A stretch of DNA of 64,000 nt from CAZCGA01 sp964498075. Its GTDB lineage: Bacteria; Desulfobacterota; Binatia; HRBIN30. The translations under genes were made by a program, and so were the position numbers. The stretch covers positions 6,680-70,679 of the forward strand of contig CAZCGA010000018.1 of the NCBI GenBank assembly GCA_964498075.1, given 5' to 3'. Positions 33,878 to 42,414 of the stretch are shown piece by piece (within the stretch, counting starts at the first letter, position 1; every line of letters begins with the position of its first letter). The notes below the pieces were generated by a model. The model worked only from the letters and a program-made list of their open reading frames with translations, did not search any database and was not told the origin of the DNA.

Positions 33878-34960
33878 TTACAGCAGACCCGCGCCCAGAA
33901 GGGCTCCGCCGACCGGCCTGCGGCCGCCAGGATCGATGCCCACGGCCACTTGCGCTTCGAACAGGAAGTGAATGTTCCCGTCGTTGGATTCGGCGCCGGG
34001 CGGCGGATTGCGGTCGAAGAATCCCTGCCGGCAGGCGGCCTCCAAGTTGTGGTCGGTTGCCAGCGCGATGCTGACGGAGCGGTCCTTCGTGGTGATGTTG
34101 AGCAGGTTGCCGCGCTTGTCCATCACCGCCTCGATGATCACGGACTCCTGCACCGCTCCCTGCAGCGAGCTGTAGACGGTGCGGCGCAGAGAGATGATGA
34201 AGTTCTCGAACACCCGCATGGCGACGCGGCGTACGAACGGCGCGAACTGCTCGGCTTTGGTGTTCAGCAACGTGACGTCGCCTTCGCGGACCGCTGGTAA
34301 GAAGTCCAACGACCCGCCGCGCAGCGATCCGTTGCGCCACGGGTCGCCGTGACGCAGTAAGTCCTTGCGCTCGATCGACGCCTGTTGTTCCGGAGCCGGG
34401 GCGGGTGCCGCGCCTTGCGCCGGTGCTTGCGGCTGCACCAGCCCTTCGCGGACCAGCTCGTCGGTGGGGGGCAGCAGTTGGTCGAGCTTCGGCAGCGCGG
34501 CCGGTTGCGGCTTGGGTGGGCGCTCCGCCGGGGCCTTGGGCGGTGGAGGTTGGCGCTCGGCCTTCGCCTCGGCAGCTTGCGGTGGTGGCTTCTGCTTCGC
34601 TTCCGGACTGCCGGCCGCTGGCTCGTCGCGGTGGATCATCTCCTCCTTGACAATGTTGTCACGGTCGCTCAGGAGCCGTGGGTTCTCCGGAGCCTTCTCC
34701 TCGCCTTCGTCGGGCATGCTGACGATCTGCTGCTTGGGCACAGGGATGGCGGGAGCCGCGGGTGCAGCCGCCGGCGGCGCGGGTTGCGGGGCTACCTTCG
34801 GCAACGGGGGAACGAGGTCGACGTCGACCAGCGCCGGCTGGGGGATCTCGATGCGTGCCCGGCGGGCCAGCGGTATCAGGGTGAGCAGCAGCGCGTGCAG
34901 CAGTACGGAGAGCATCAGCGCCGTGGTCAGCCGGGATTGATCGCTCATTTGGGCGCTCAT
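33878..34960 (-). CDS. TonB-like energy-transducer / TonB C-terminal domain protein
   Basis: A 360-residue envelope protein with one N-terminal TM helix (LTTALMLSVLLHALLLTLIP), a long Pro/Ala/Lys-rich linker (about residues 45-200) that would span the periplasm, and a C-terminal domain with SVIIEAVMDKRGNLLNITTK resembling TonB. Start chosen at ATG 34960; ATG 34948 is equally possible. No ExbB/ExbD gene is adjacent. It may be a TonB/TolA-like coupling protein; divergent from the luciferase-like gene. Confidence 0.72.
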   Translation of the reverse strand: MSAQMSDQSRLTTALMLSVLLHALLLTLIPLARRARIEIPQPALVDVDLVPPLPKVAPQPAPPAAAPAAPAIPVPKQQIVSMPDEGEEKAPENPRLLSDRDNIVKEEMIHRDEPAAGSPEAKQKPPPQAAEAKAERQPPPPKAPAERPPKPQPAALPKLDQLLPPTDELVREGLVQPQAPAQGAAPAPAPEQQASIERKDLLRHGDPWRNGSLRGGSLDFLPAVREGDVTLLNTKAEQFAPFVRRVAMRVFENFIISLRRTVYSSLQGAVQESVIIEAVMDKRGNLLNITTKDRSVSIALATDHNLEAACRQGFFDRNPPPGAESNDGNIHFLFEAQVAVGIDPGGRRPVGGALLGAGLL

Positions 34961-35052
34961 CTTAGCGGTGGCCACGGCGCCGCGGCAAGCGCCGGCGCCG
35001 GCTTGCATCTGCGTACCGTCTCGGCGAGAGAGAAGGAACACGGGAGGATGTA

Positions 35053-36054
35053 ATGGCGCACAAGCTGGCGATTTCGGTGGACTGGCAGGGGGGATTCGAT
35101 CGGGCACGGATCCTCGAACGCGTGACGATCGCCGACCACGCCGGTGTCGATTCCGCATGGGTCCCGGAGGCGTGGGGACGTGACTGCTTCACCCTGCTGA
35201 CGCAGCTGGCGGAGCGCACGCAGCGGATCCGCCTGGGCACCGGGATCGTCAACGTCTACTCGCGCACCCCGGCGGCGCTGGCGCAGCACTTCGCGACCCT
35301 CGACGAGCTGTCGGGCGGGCGCATGGTGGCGGGCTTCGGCACCAGCGGTGCGCAGGTGATCGAACACTTCCACGGCGTACGATTCGAGCCGTCACTGACG
35401 CGGCTGAAGGAGACGATCGAGATCTTCAGCACGCTCATCCGTCACGAGCCGTTGCGCTACGATGGCAAGCTATTCAAGCTCGAGCGCGGCTTCACGCTGC
35501 GCTTCGCCCCGGTGCGGCCGCACATTCCGGTCCATCTGGCGACGTTGAACCCGAAGGCGCTGGCGCTGACGGCCTCGCACGGGGATGGCTGGCTACCGGT
35601 CATGATTCCCATCGATAGGTTGGCAGGCGAGATCGCCGCGATGCGCGCGCGCATTGCGGCTACCGGCCGTGATCCGAGTGCGTTCGAGGTGCACGCACCG
35701 GGTGGTGTGACCGTCGCCACCGGTGAGGCGCGGGCCCGGGCCGAGATGGCGCAGGCCGGTACCTCGGCCTTTTACATCGGACGCATGGGGGTCTACTACG
35801 CGCGGCAGCTGGAGCGCTTCGGTTTTACTGCTGAGGTGGCGGCCGTGAAAGACGCTTGGAAACAGGGATCGGCGGCGGCGGCCGCTGCCGTGCCGCGCGC
35901 CATGCGCGAGCGCTTGGGGACGGTCGGCGACGTCGAAGCCTGTCGCGACCGTATCGCCGCCGAGGCCGAGGCGGGTGCGGACATCCATCGCGTGCACATC
36001 ATGGCGGAGGATACCCGCGAGTACGGTAAGACCTTGGAGCGGCTGCTGGTGTAG
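35053..36054 (+). CDS. Luciferase-like (LLM class) flavin/F420 oxidoreductase
   Basis: A 333-residue TIM-barrel protein of the bacterial luciferase superfamily. Typical stretches: GVDSAWVPEAWGRDCFTLLT, RIRLGTGIVNVYSRTPA, LDELSGGRMVAGFGTSG and PVHLATLNPKALALT. These enzymes use reduced FMN or F420; which cofactor cannot be read directly. GGGAGGATGTA precedes the ATG. Monocistronic or with the ABC-F gene that starts 49 bases downstream. Confidence 0.9.
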   Translation: MAHKLAISVDWQGGFDRARILERVTIADHAGVDSAWVPEAWGRDCFTLLTQLAERTQRIRLGTGIVNVYSRTPAALAQHFATLDELSGGRMVAGFGTSGAQVIEHFHGVRFEPSLTRLKETIEIFSTLIRHEPLRYDGKLFKLERGFTLRFAPVRPHIPVHLATLNPKALALTASHGDGWLPVMIPIDRLAGEIAAMRARIAATGRDPSAFEVHAPGGVTVATGEARARAEMAQAGTSAFYIGRMGVYYARQLERFGFTAEVAAVKDAWKQGSAAAAAAVPRAMRERLGTVGDVEACRDRIAAEAEAGADIHRVHIMAEDTREYGKTLERLLV

Positions 36055-36103
36055 GACCGCATCGCGCAAGGTACCCCCAGGTGTCGTCCTGGTTCCGTGC
36101 CGC

Positions 36104-37912
36104 ATGTCACTGCTGCTCAGTTGCCAAGCCATCAGCAAGGCCTACGGTGCGGCGCCGCTGTTCGAACAGCTCTCCTTCGGGCTGTTCGAGGGTGACCGTG
36201 TCGGTCTGGTCGGCCCGAACGGCAGCGGCAAGTCGACGCTGCTGAGAATTCTCGCCGGCATCGAGACGCCCGACAGCGGGACGCGATCGGTGCGCCGGCT
36301 GCTGCGACTCGGCCACGTGCCGCAGGACCCGAGCTTCTCACCTGATCAGCGCATCGACGACATCCTGACCGCCGCGCTCGGCGAAGACCTGCTCGATGCG
36401 GGCGAACGGCACACGCGGGTGAACGTCACGCTCGCCAAGGTCGGCTTTGCGGACGCGCAGCCGCCGGTGGCGACGCTCTCGGGCGGCTGGGCGAAGCGCT
36501 TGGCGATCGCCTGCGCTCTGGTGCGCGCTCCCGACCTGCTGTTGATGGACGAGCCGACCAATCACCTCGACGTCGAGGGCATCTTGTGGCTGGAGAAGCT
36601 GTTGCGCTCGGAAGCCCTGGCGTTCCTGGTCGTCAGCCACGATCGGTACTTCCTCGAGAACGTCGCCAACCGGATCATCGAGCTGAACCGCTGCTATGCG
36701 ACGGGTGTCCTGGATACGCGCGGCAACTACAGCGCCTTCCTGGAGAAGAAGGACGAGGCGCTGCGGGGGCAGGAGAAGTATCAAGAGACCCTGGCGAACC
36801 GGGTGCGGCGCGAAGTCGAGTGGTTGCAACACGGCCCGAAGGCGCGCACGCGGAAGTCGGGGGCGCGGATACAAGGCGCGGCGCAGTTGCAGGATGAGCT
36901 GGCGACGGTCACCAGGCGGACGGCTACACGAACGGTGCGCATCGAGTTCAATGCCTCCGACCGCCGCACCAAGCGCCTGCTGGTTGCTGAGCAGATCGCC
37001 AAGCGTTTCGACACGCGGCCGCTCATCGAGGGGCTCAGTCTGACGCTGTCGCCCGGCATGCGTCTGGGCATCCTCGGCCCCAACGGCAGCGGCAAGACGA
37101 CGCTCCTGCGGATCTTGGCGGGTGACGTCGCCGTCGATAGCGGCACCGTCGCGCGCGCCGACGGGCTGCGCATGGTGTACCTGGATCAGCAGCGCGAGCA
37201 GATCGACGTCACCCTCACGCTGCGGCGTGCGCTGGCGCCGGATGGCGATCAGGTCGTGTATTGTGACCGGCTGCTGCACGTGGCCACCTGGGCAAAGCGG
37301 TTTTTGTTCCCGGCCGAGCAGCTCGACATGCCGGTGGCCCGGCTGTCCGGCGGCGAGCGCGCCCGCGTGGCGATTGCCCAGCTCATGCTGCGGCCGGCGG
37401 ACGTGCTCATCCTCGACGAGCCGACGAACGACCTCGACATCCCGACGCTGGAGGTCCTCGAAGAGAGCCTGCTCGAGTTCCCCGGCGCCGTCGTCTTGGT
37501 GACCCACGACCGCTTCCTGTTCGACCGCGTCTCCACCGTCGTGTTGGCACTCGACGGCAGCGGCGGAGCGGAAGTCTTCGCCGACTACCAGCAATGGGAG
37601 GACGCGCAGCGTGCGCAGGCGCCGGGGGCAGAGAAGGCACTCACTGCTGCGGGTGGGCAGACCAAGCGAGCGCAGAGCGGTATCAGGCGACTTTCATACA
37701 CTGAACGACGCGAGTGGGAGCAGATGGAGACGATGATTCTGGCCGCCGAGCAGGATCTCGCAGCCTGTCACGCGGCCGCCCACGATCCGTCCGTTGCCGC
37801 GAACGCTGTGGTGCTGCAGCAACGCTACGAGGCACTGCGGGAAGCCCAAGAACACGTCGATGGTCTCTACGCACGTTGGGCGGCGCTGGATGAGAAGCAA
37901 ACGCAGCCGTGA
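36104..37912 (+). CDS. uup: ABC-F ATPase, Uup type
   Basis: Soluble protein of 602 residues with two ABC domains and no membrane domain. First domain: GPNGSGKSTLLRIL, signature LSGGWAKR, LLLMDEPTNHLD. Second domain: GPNGSGKTTLLRIL, LSGGERARVAI, LILDEPTNDLD. The charged interdomain linker is followed by a C-terminal coiled coil (LSYTERREWEQME ... EHVDGLYARWAALDEKQ), the DNA/ribosome-binding tail of Uup. Acts on ribosomes or branched DNA. The last 197 bases are duplicated 1638 bp downstream. Confidence 0.93.
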   Translation: MSLLLSCQAISKAYGAAPLFEQLSFGLFEGDRVGLVGPNGSGKSTLLRILAGIETPDSGTRSVRRLLRLGHVPQDPSFSPDQRIDDILTAALGEDLLDAGERHTRVNVTLAKVGFADAQPPVATLSGGWAKRLAIACALVRAPDLLLMDEPTNHLDVEGILWLEKLLRSEALAFLVVSHDRYFLENVANRIIELNRCYATGVLDTRGNYSAFLEKKDEALRGQEKYQETLANRVRREVEWLQHGPKARTRKSGARIQGAAQLQDELATVTRRTATRTVRIEFNASDRRTKRLLVAEQIAKRFDTRPLIEGLSLTLSPGMRLGILGPNGSGKTTLLRILAGDVAVDSGTVARADGLRMVYLDQQREQIDVTLTLRRALAPDGDQVVYCDRLLHVATWAKRFLFPAEQLDMPVARLSGGERARVAIAQLMLRPADVLILDEPTNDLDIPTLEVLEESLLEFPGAVVLVTHDRFLFDRVSTVVLALDGSGGAEVFADYQQWEDAQRAQAPGAEKALTAAGGQTKRAQSGIRRLSYTERREWEQMETMILAAEQDLAACHAAAHDPSVAANAVVLQQRYEALREAQEHVDGLYARWAALDEKQTQP

Positions 37913-37916
37913 ACGC
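37716..37916 (+). repeat. Direct repeat, copy A: 3' end of uup
   Basis: This 201-bp stretch, from GGGAGCAGATGG through the uup stop to GAACGC, recurs at 39354-39554 with about four mismatches. Both copies keep the same reading frame and stop. They bracket a 1.4-kb insert holding a toxin-antitoxin pair. Confidence 0.85.
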
Positions 37917-38053
37917 GCGGCGGAGAGGGCAATGGAAACGTCGGCATCATTCGAAGCTCGGTCCGCGCCATCGTCCTACCCGACCGTTGGAATTCTTGGG
38001 CGGTCGCGGACCCCATCGCGTCCGTGACTTCGGAATACGGCTGCAGGCGCGGT

Positions 38054-38258
38054 ATGGCGGCAGGCCGTTTGATCCTGATCGAGGGCATAATCGGGGCGGG
38101 AAAGTCGACGACAGCTGCGCAGCTGGCGAGTTGGCTCACCAGCCAGGGCGAAGACGTTTGCGTCTATCACGAGTTTGCGGACCAGACTGCTGCTGGTCGA
38201 TCCACAGGACGATTGGGACGCGGCGCTCGAGCGCATCTATTCTGCGGTGCGCGCGTGA
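38054..38258 (+). pseudogene. P-loop kinase (dTMP-kinase-like) with internal deletion
   Basis: The 5' part encodes RLILIEGIIGAGKSTTAAQL with an intact Walker A (GxxGxGKS) and YHEFAD, like thymidylate or deoxynucleoside kinases. The frame then becomes nonsense; another frame from about 38178 reads LLLVDPQDDWDAALERIYSA and stops at 38258, like a plausible C-terminus. Both ends without a middle suggest an internal deletion with frameshift. Full-length relatives would need over 150 residues. Lies in the insert between the uup direct repeats. Confidence 0.5.
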
Positions 38259-38364
38259 GCGGGCTGGCGCAGGTCCGCCAGCTCCGCCGGCGCGGGAAGC
38301 TTTTCCAGAGATCGCGTGCTAAGGTCACCGTAAGAATCTCAGTGAAGCTGCCAGAGGTCGAGTT

Positions 38365-38598
38365 ATGAAGGCCCTCGAAGTAACCGCGGAGATCGATAGC
38401 CAGCACCGTTTGCATGGAGCCGTGCCGCCGGATCTGCGGCCGGGGCGGGTACGGGTCATCATCCTTGTCCCCGAGGAAGACGAAGCCGGCGAAGCGTGGG
38501 AGCGCGGCGTTGCGCGACAGTGGGCGGCCGAGCTCGGCGATGTCCGCGAGGACATCTACACGGTCAACGACGGGGAACCGGAGGATGCAGCCGGGTGA
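38365..38598 (+). CDS. MazE-like antitoxin of a type II TA pair
   Basis: A 77-residue acidic protein. The N-terminal EVTAEIDSQHRLHGAVPPDL and GRVRVIILVPEED resemble the short antitoxins (DUF104/AbrB-like) found with MazF or PIN toxins; the C-terminus is acidic and probably disordered until it wraps the toxin. Its end overlaps the MazF-like start by 14 bases, the usual TA arrangement. Confidence 0.65.
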   Translation: MKALEVTAEIDSQHRLHGAVPPDLRPGRVRVIILVPEEDEAGEAWERGVARQWAAELGDVREDIYTVNDGEPEDAAG

Positions 38599-38926
38599 GA
38601 TCCATCTGGCAGCGTTCCCTTTCGGCGACGCCCCGGGCATGAAGCTGCGCCCGGTTCTGCTGCTGACACCACAGATCGCGTCGACCAACGAGATCCTCGT
38701 CGCCTACATCTCGTCGGTCATTCCACCCACAGTCCTCCAAACCGATGTGGTCCTCGATCCGCAACTCGAGGAGCACGGGCAGACTGGGCTGAAGGTGACT
38801 TCGGTCCTCAGGTTGCACAAGCTTGCGACCATCCACGTCACCAGTATCCGGCGCCGGCTAGGCCGGTTGTCGATCCCCTTGCTGGACCAGGCTCGCGGCA
38901 GGCTGCGATCGCTGCTGGAACTTTGA
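38585..38926 (+). CDS. MazF/PemK-family toxin (mRNA interferase)
   Basis: A 113-residue protein with the PemK/MazF barrel pattern: GEIHLAAFPFGDAPGMKLRP, then VLLLTPQ, VAYISSVIP, TGLKVTSVLRLHKLATIHVT and a C-terminal helix LDQARGRLRSLLEL. Such toxins cut RNA. The start ATG 38585 inside the antitoxin end gives the family length. The cassette lies between two copies of the uup 3' end, so it was probably acquired. Confidence 0.75.
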   Translation: MQPGEIHLAAFPFGDAPGMKLRPVLLLTPQIASTNEILVAYISSVIPPTVLQTDVVLDPQLEEHGQTGLKVTSVLRLHKLATIHVTSIRRRLGRLSIPLLDQARGRLRSLLEL

Positions 38927-39163
38927 GCTGCAGTGAAATGCACGCCGAAAGGGAGCCGACAATGTCAGCACTCGATGTTCGGCGCGCGTTGATACTTCCC
39001 CTGCCGCCTCTGTCAGTCTCGGTATGCACATGGCCTACGCGCAGCGGGCCGATGGCACGAAGGTCATCCACAAGAACTACAACTCCTGGGTGAACAACTC
39101 GTGGGAGAGATCAACGCACGCCTGATCCCGCCGGGCCCCTGAGAACGAAGCGTCGGCCGAGTC
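38927..39163. other. Gene debris in the uup insert
   Basis: No intact gene is seen. One frame around 39030-39120 reads MHMAYAQRADGTKVIHKNYN and stops soon after, without a recognisable family. The stretch joins the toxin gene to a possible transposase remnant. Confidence 0.4.
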
Positions 39164-39353
39164 GTGGCGATCTGGCTGGCGTGGGAGTTGAGCGAGAAGA
39201 GCCAGCGCGATATCGGCCGGGTGTTTGCGATCAGGGCGGTCGGGGTGAGTGAGCGGAGCCGGCGGGCCGAGAAGATGAGAGAAGCGGGCCGGCGGGTGGC
39301 AAGGGCATCCAAGCCATCCTTACTACTTTCAGGACCTGACCCCACTTCTGTCG
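39164..39353 (+). pseudogene. Possible C-terminal remnant of a REP-associated (Y1) transposase
   Basis: The translated stretch AIWLAWELSEKSQRDIGRVF, then AIRAVGVSERSRRAEKMREA, looks like the helix-turn-helix tail found at the C-terminus of some REP-associated tyrosine transposases. It runs into ACTTTCAGGACCTGACCCC, a sequence resembling the repeats around such transposases, and then directly into the second uup tail copy. No catalytic HUH or Tyr region exists here. Family assignment is tentative. Confidence 0.33.
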
Positions 39354-39554
39354 GGGAGCAGATGGAGACGATGATTCTGGCCGCCGAGCAGGATCTCGCA
39401 GCCTGTCACGCGGCCGCCCACGATCCGTCCGTTGCCGCGAACGCTGTGGTGCTGCAGCAACGCTACGAGACACTGCGGGAAGCCCAAGAACACGTCGATG
39501 GTCTCTACGCGCGTTGGGCGGCGCTGGAGGAAAAGCAAACGCAGCCGTGAACGC
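39354..39554 (+). repeat. Direct repeat, copy B: detached uup 3' end
   Basis: About 98% identical to 37716-37916. It encodes the last 64 residues of the Uup coiled coil (QMETMILAAEQDLAACHAAA onward) and the same stop, but has no ABC domains in front. Differences include GAGGCA to GAGACA, GCACG to GCGCG and GATGAG to GAGGAA. The sequence after GAACGC differs between copies, so the duplication is limited to this block. Confidence 0.85.
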
Positions 39555-39709
39555 AGCCTGTCGGACTTGGCAGCCCGAAGCGACCCAACGGGGAGCGGGC
39601 CATAGAAATGACGCCGGCCGCAGGCCCTAGAGACCGGGCAGGGGCAACCGGTTTACCTGGTTCCCTCACAAGCCTATTGTGGCCGCGTACCTCGTCGCAG
39701 GAACTCCGC

Positions 39710-40021
39710 ATGCAAAGCCCTGATCGAACCGGTCCGTCGACCACGCGACGCAGCCCCATCGTCGCCGCCGTTCTCTCGGGTGTGTTTCCAGGCTTGGGCC
39801 AACTATACAACCGCGAGCGATTGAAGGGGTTGCTGTTCGTTGTCGCCGGTGCCGTGACCGCGTTCGGTCCATTCAATCCGCTCGACGTCGACGTCGATCT
39901 CGACGATCCGGCTGCGGGACTGCGAAGGGTGCTGCTGGCTTCGCTGCCGTTCCTGGTGGTCGCGCTGTGGTCCGTGCTCGATGCGTACCGGGCGGCGCAG
40001 CGTTCCGCACCGCGCACCTGA
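39710..40021 (+). CDS. Small TM2-like membrane protein
   Basis: A 103-residue protein with the pattern RRSPIVAAVLSGVFPGLGQL followed by YNRERLKGLLFVVAG, typical of TM2/DUF5683-like small membrane proteins, and a second hydrophobic helix near LLASLPFLVVALWSVLD. Two or three TM segments. Function unknown. The ATG at 39710 removes a dissimilar N-terminal extension of the open frame. Confidence 0.62.
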   Translation: MQSPDRTGPSTTRRSPIVAAVLSGVFPGLGQLYNRERLKGLLFVVAGAVTAFGPFNPLDVDVDLDDPAAGLRRVLLASLPFLVVALWSVLDAYRAAQRSAPRT

Positions 40022-40076
40022 ACGGCCGGACCGAGTCGTTTTATCGCCAGTTCCAATCGTGGTAGCGGTCTGAGGC

Positions 40077-41396
40077 GTGCTGCACCTCCCCGACCTGAAG
40101 CGGCGGCTGCTCTGGCATGGCGTCCTGCTGTCCGTGCTCGGCCTGCTCCATGGAGTCGTCGCGCTGGCGTTCGTCAGCCCGTGGCCGGGACTTCTCGCAC
40201 CGCTCGCGGCGCTGATCGGCGGCGTGCTCCTGGTGGCTCTGGGTGCCGTCTGGGGCGAGTTGCGGTTGCCCGCTCGCGGAGTCAACACGGTCTTCTGGCT
40301 TGGGTTGCTCGGCACCTACATGGTTTGGGGCGCGTTGCTGCTGTCCGCGGTTCTCGGCACCGCGAGAGTAGAATTCACCGCGAAGGTTGCCCTCGCGTCG
40401 TCTGCGACCGCGCTTGTGTGCTGCTGCGTGCTGGTGCTGTGGGGGCTGCGACGCCGGCCCTACCGTGACATCGTCGCGCGGGCGCGAGTGCGGCTTGGGA
40501 TCAACAAGCCCGCCGCTGCCGGAGTGCCGGACCCGCCGCCGTCCCCGCTCCATCACAGGAGTGCCAGGCGCGCGGTCGTCGTTTTCCTGGAGAACAAGCC
40601 CACGCTCGTTCAAGAGTTCAAGATTCTCTACCACTCGTTGAAGCATATCGCGGCCGTGGATACGGACCTCGTCGTCTTCGGACCGCCCGACGCGCTGCGT
40701 TGGGTCCCAAGCGATTGCGTCAAGGTCGAGTATCGGCGCATCAGCGACGCCGGTGTGTTCACAGGCTATCACTACATCAATTCAATTGCCTGCCTCGCCG
40801 GCTGGGAAGGTGCCTTCTTGGAGAGGTACGACCACGTGCTTCGATCCGACTGCGACACCTTCTTGACCCCGGCCTGGAATCACTTCTACCCCGAAGTCTT
40901 CACGTGCGGCATCGGCCGCTACGTCCACACCGATGCCGTACGCGCACGCCTCAAAGCCGTCGCCGCGCGTCTCGGCCTGCAGCACCGAGGAACGCACAAC
41001 ATCGGATCGACGATCTGCGGCCCCGGAAGGCTGGTGCGGCAGGTCTGTATCAAGGCAATGGAGATCTCCAGCTATCTTCTGGAACACGAGTTCCGCGACG
41101 GCGGCGAGCCGTGGCCGCATTGGTTCAAGGGGGTGGTATTGATGTATGCGGGTGAGATCGCGGTCAACCACCTCGTCGACGATTTCGTCCTGACCGACCA
41201 GCTGGACAAAGACAGCACCAGCACCGACGCCGTCGACAGCGCGTACCACATCCACTGCTGGCTCACGCGTGAACCATTCTCCAAGCTGGATCACGAAGAT
41301 GGAAAGTACGCCGGGTTGAAGCGCGAGCAATTGAATCCGAACATCATCAGGGACTACTGCATGTTGCTGGCGCTCCAAGTCGATGAGAGCTGGTAG
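40077..41396 (+). CDS. Fusion: four-TM mutase-like domain plus glycosyltransferase-like domain
   Basis: A 439-residue protein in one uninterrupted frame from GTG. Residues 1-130 form four TM helices with RLLWHGVLLSVLGLLHGVVA and NTVFWLGLLGTYMVWGALLL, resembling hydroxylaminobenzene-mutase-like membrane proteins. Residues 160-439 form a soluble domain with VVFLENKPTLVQEFKILYHS, DTDLVVFGPP and a DxD-like HVLRSDCDTF, resembling GT-A type glycosyltransferases. The junction is a Pro-rich linker. Active sites of both parts need testing; the fusion itself is seen directly. Followed by a methyltransferase gene. Confidence 0.6.
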   Translation: MLHLPDLKRRLLWHGVLLSVLGLLHGVVALAFVSPWPGLLAPLAALIGGVLLVALGAVWGELRLPARGVNTVFWLGLLGTYMVWGALLLSAVLGTARVEFTAKVALASSATALVCCCVLVLWGLRRRPYRDIVARARVRLGINKPAAAGVPDPPPSPLHHRSARRAVVVFLENKPTLVQEFKILYHSLKHIAAVDTDLVVFGPPDALRWVPSDCVKVEYRRISDAGVFTGYHYINSIACLAGWEGAFLERYDHVLRSDCDTFLTPAWNHFYPEVFTCGIGRYVHTDAVRARLKAVAARLGLQHRGTHNIGSTICGPGRLVRQVCIKAMEISSYLLEHEFRDGGEPWPHWFKGVVLMYAGEIAVNHLVDDFVLTDQLDKDSTSTDAVDSAYHIHCWLTREPFSKLDHEDGKYAGLKREQLNPNIIRDYCMLLALQVDESW

Positions 41397-41465
41397 GCGG
41401 TTGTGTCGGCAGTCCCGTCGAGCAGCTCAGCACGGGAAGATAGTCGGAGCCAGAACGTACCTACG

Positions 41466-42347
41466 ATGACCCATCCCATCAACAAGACCATGAATCGCGC
41501 CGATCTTTTCACCCGAGAGGCTCGGCCTATCGTCGAGGGGATCAACCGTCTCATTCACGAGCTCTACGGGCGCAACCTGTCGATGACCTCGTGGCACGGC
41601 ACGTTGGAACGCGACGAGGGGTCGGCATGGAGTACGCTGAAGCGATCCATGCAGCGCTTGTTTGGATGTCAAGCGCCGCGTGCCGTCGGATTGGCCAACC
41701 GCGGTCCGACCTATGAGCCGCTGCCAGACGCCGCCGATGACGACCGCATTCCCTGGTACTTGTATTGGGAGATCGCATGGGTCCTCGTGCACGGCCCGGC
41801 GCTGACTCCTGGGATGCGCCTCCTGGATGCGGGCGGGACGTCGTCGCTGTTCACGTGTTACCTCGCCTCGCTGGGTTGCGAGGTGCACTCCGTCGACCTC
41901 AACGAAGCGTTGGTGGCCAACGGCAACCGTATCGCGCAGGCGATGGGTTGGCGCCTGCACTCCTACGCCATGAACATGGGCGCGCTGGATCTCCCCGACG
42001 CGTACTTCGATCACGCGTACTCCATTTGCGTCTTTGAGCATCTCGATCTGCCGACCAAGGACGCCGCGCTCCGAGAAATCGCGCGCTGTCTGCGGCCGGG
42101 CGGTGTCCTCTCCGTGACTTTCGACTACCGGAACCCCGCGCCGTACGTTGTTGGCTTCGGCCCCGACACGCGAGCGCAGAATCAGATCACGACGCCAGAG
42201 GACGTCACGCGCACCTTCCTGTCCACCGGCGGCTTCGAGATGATGGGCAACCGCGAATTCTCCGACGATGGCACGTCGTGGCTCGTCCATCCCCGCGTGC
42301 CGAAGGCGCCCTATACGTTTGGGGCGGTTTTCCTCCGGAAGCGATGA
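41466..42347 (+). CDS. Class I SAM-dependent methyltransferase
   Basis: A 293-residue protein with a Rossmann-type methyltransferase core: motif I GMRLLDAGGTSSLFTC, the acidic ribose-binding VHSVDLNEA, motif IV-like HAYSICVFEHLD, and CLRPGGVLSVTFDY. The N-terminal 100 residues are a less conserved helical cap. It starts 69 bases after the glycosyltransferase-like fusion gene and may act on the same glycan or lipid. Substrate unknown. Confidence 0.82.
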   Translation: MTHPINKTMNRADLFTREARPIVEGINRLIHELYGRNLSMTSWHGTLERDEGSAWSTLKRSMQRLFGCQAPRAVGLANRGPTYEPLPDAADDDRIPWYLYWEIAWVLVHGPALTPGMRLLDAGGTSSLFTCYLASLGCEVHSVDLNEALVANGNRIAQAMGWRLHSYAMNMGALDLPDAYFDHAYSICVFEHLDLPTKDAALREIARCLRPGGVLSVTFDYRNPAPYVVGFGPDTRAQNQITTPEDVTRTFLSTGGFEMMGNREFSDDGTSWLVHPRVPKAPYTFGAVFLRKR

Positions 42348-42414
42348 AGAACGATTTTTCTACGATCGGCCACTGCGGCTAGCGCCCGCGAGCCGTACGT
42401 GAAATATCGCGCCC

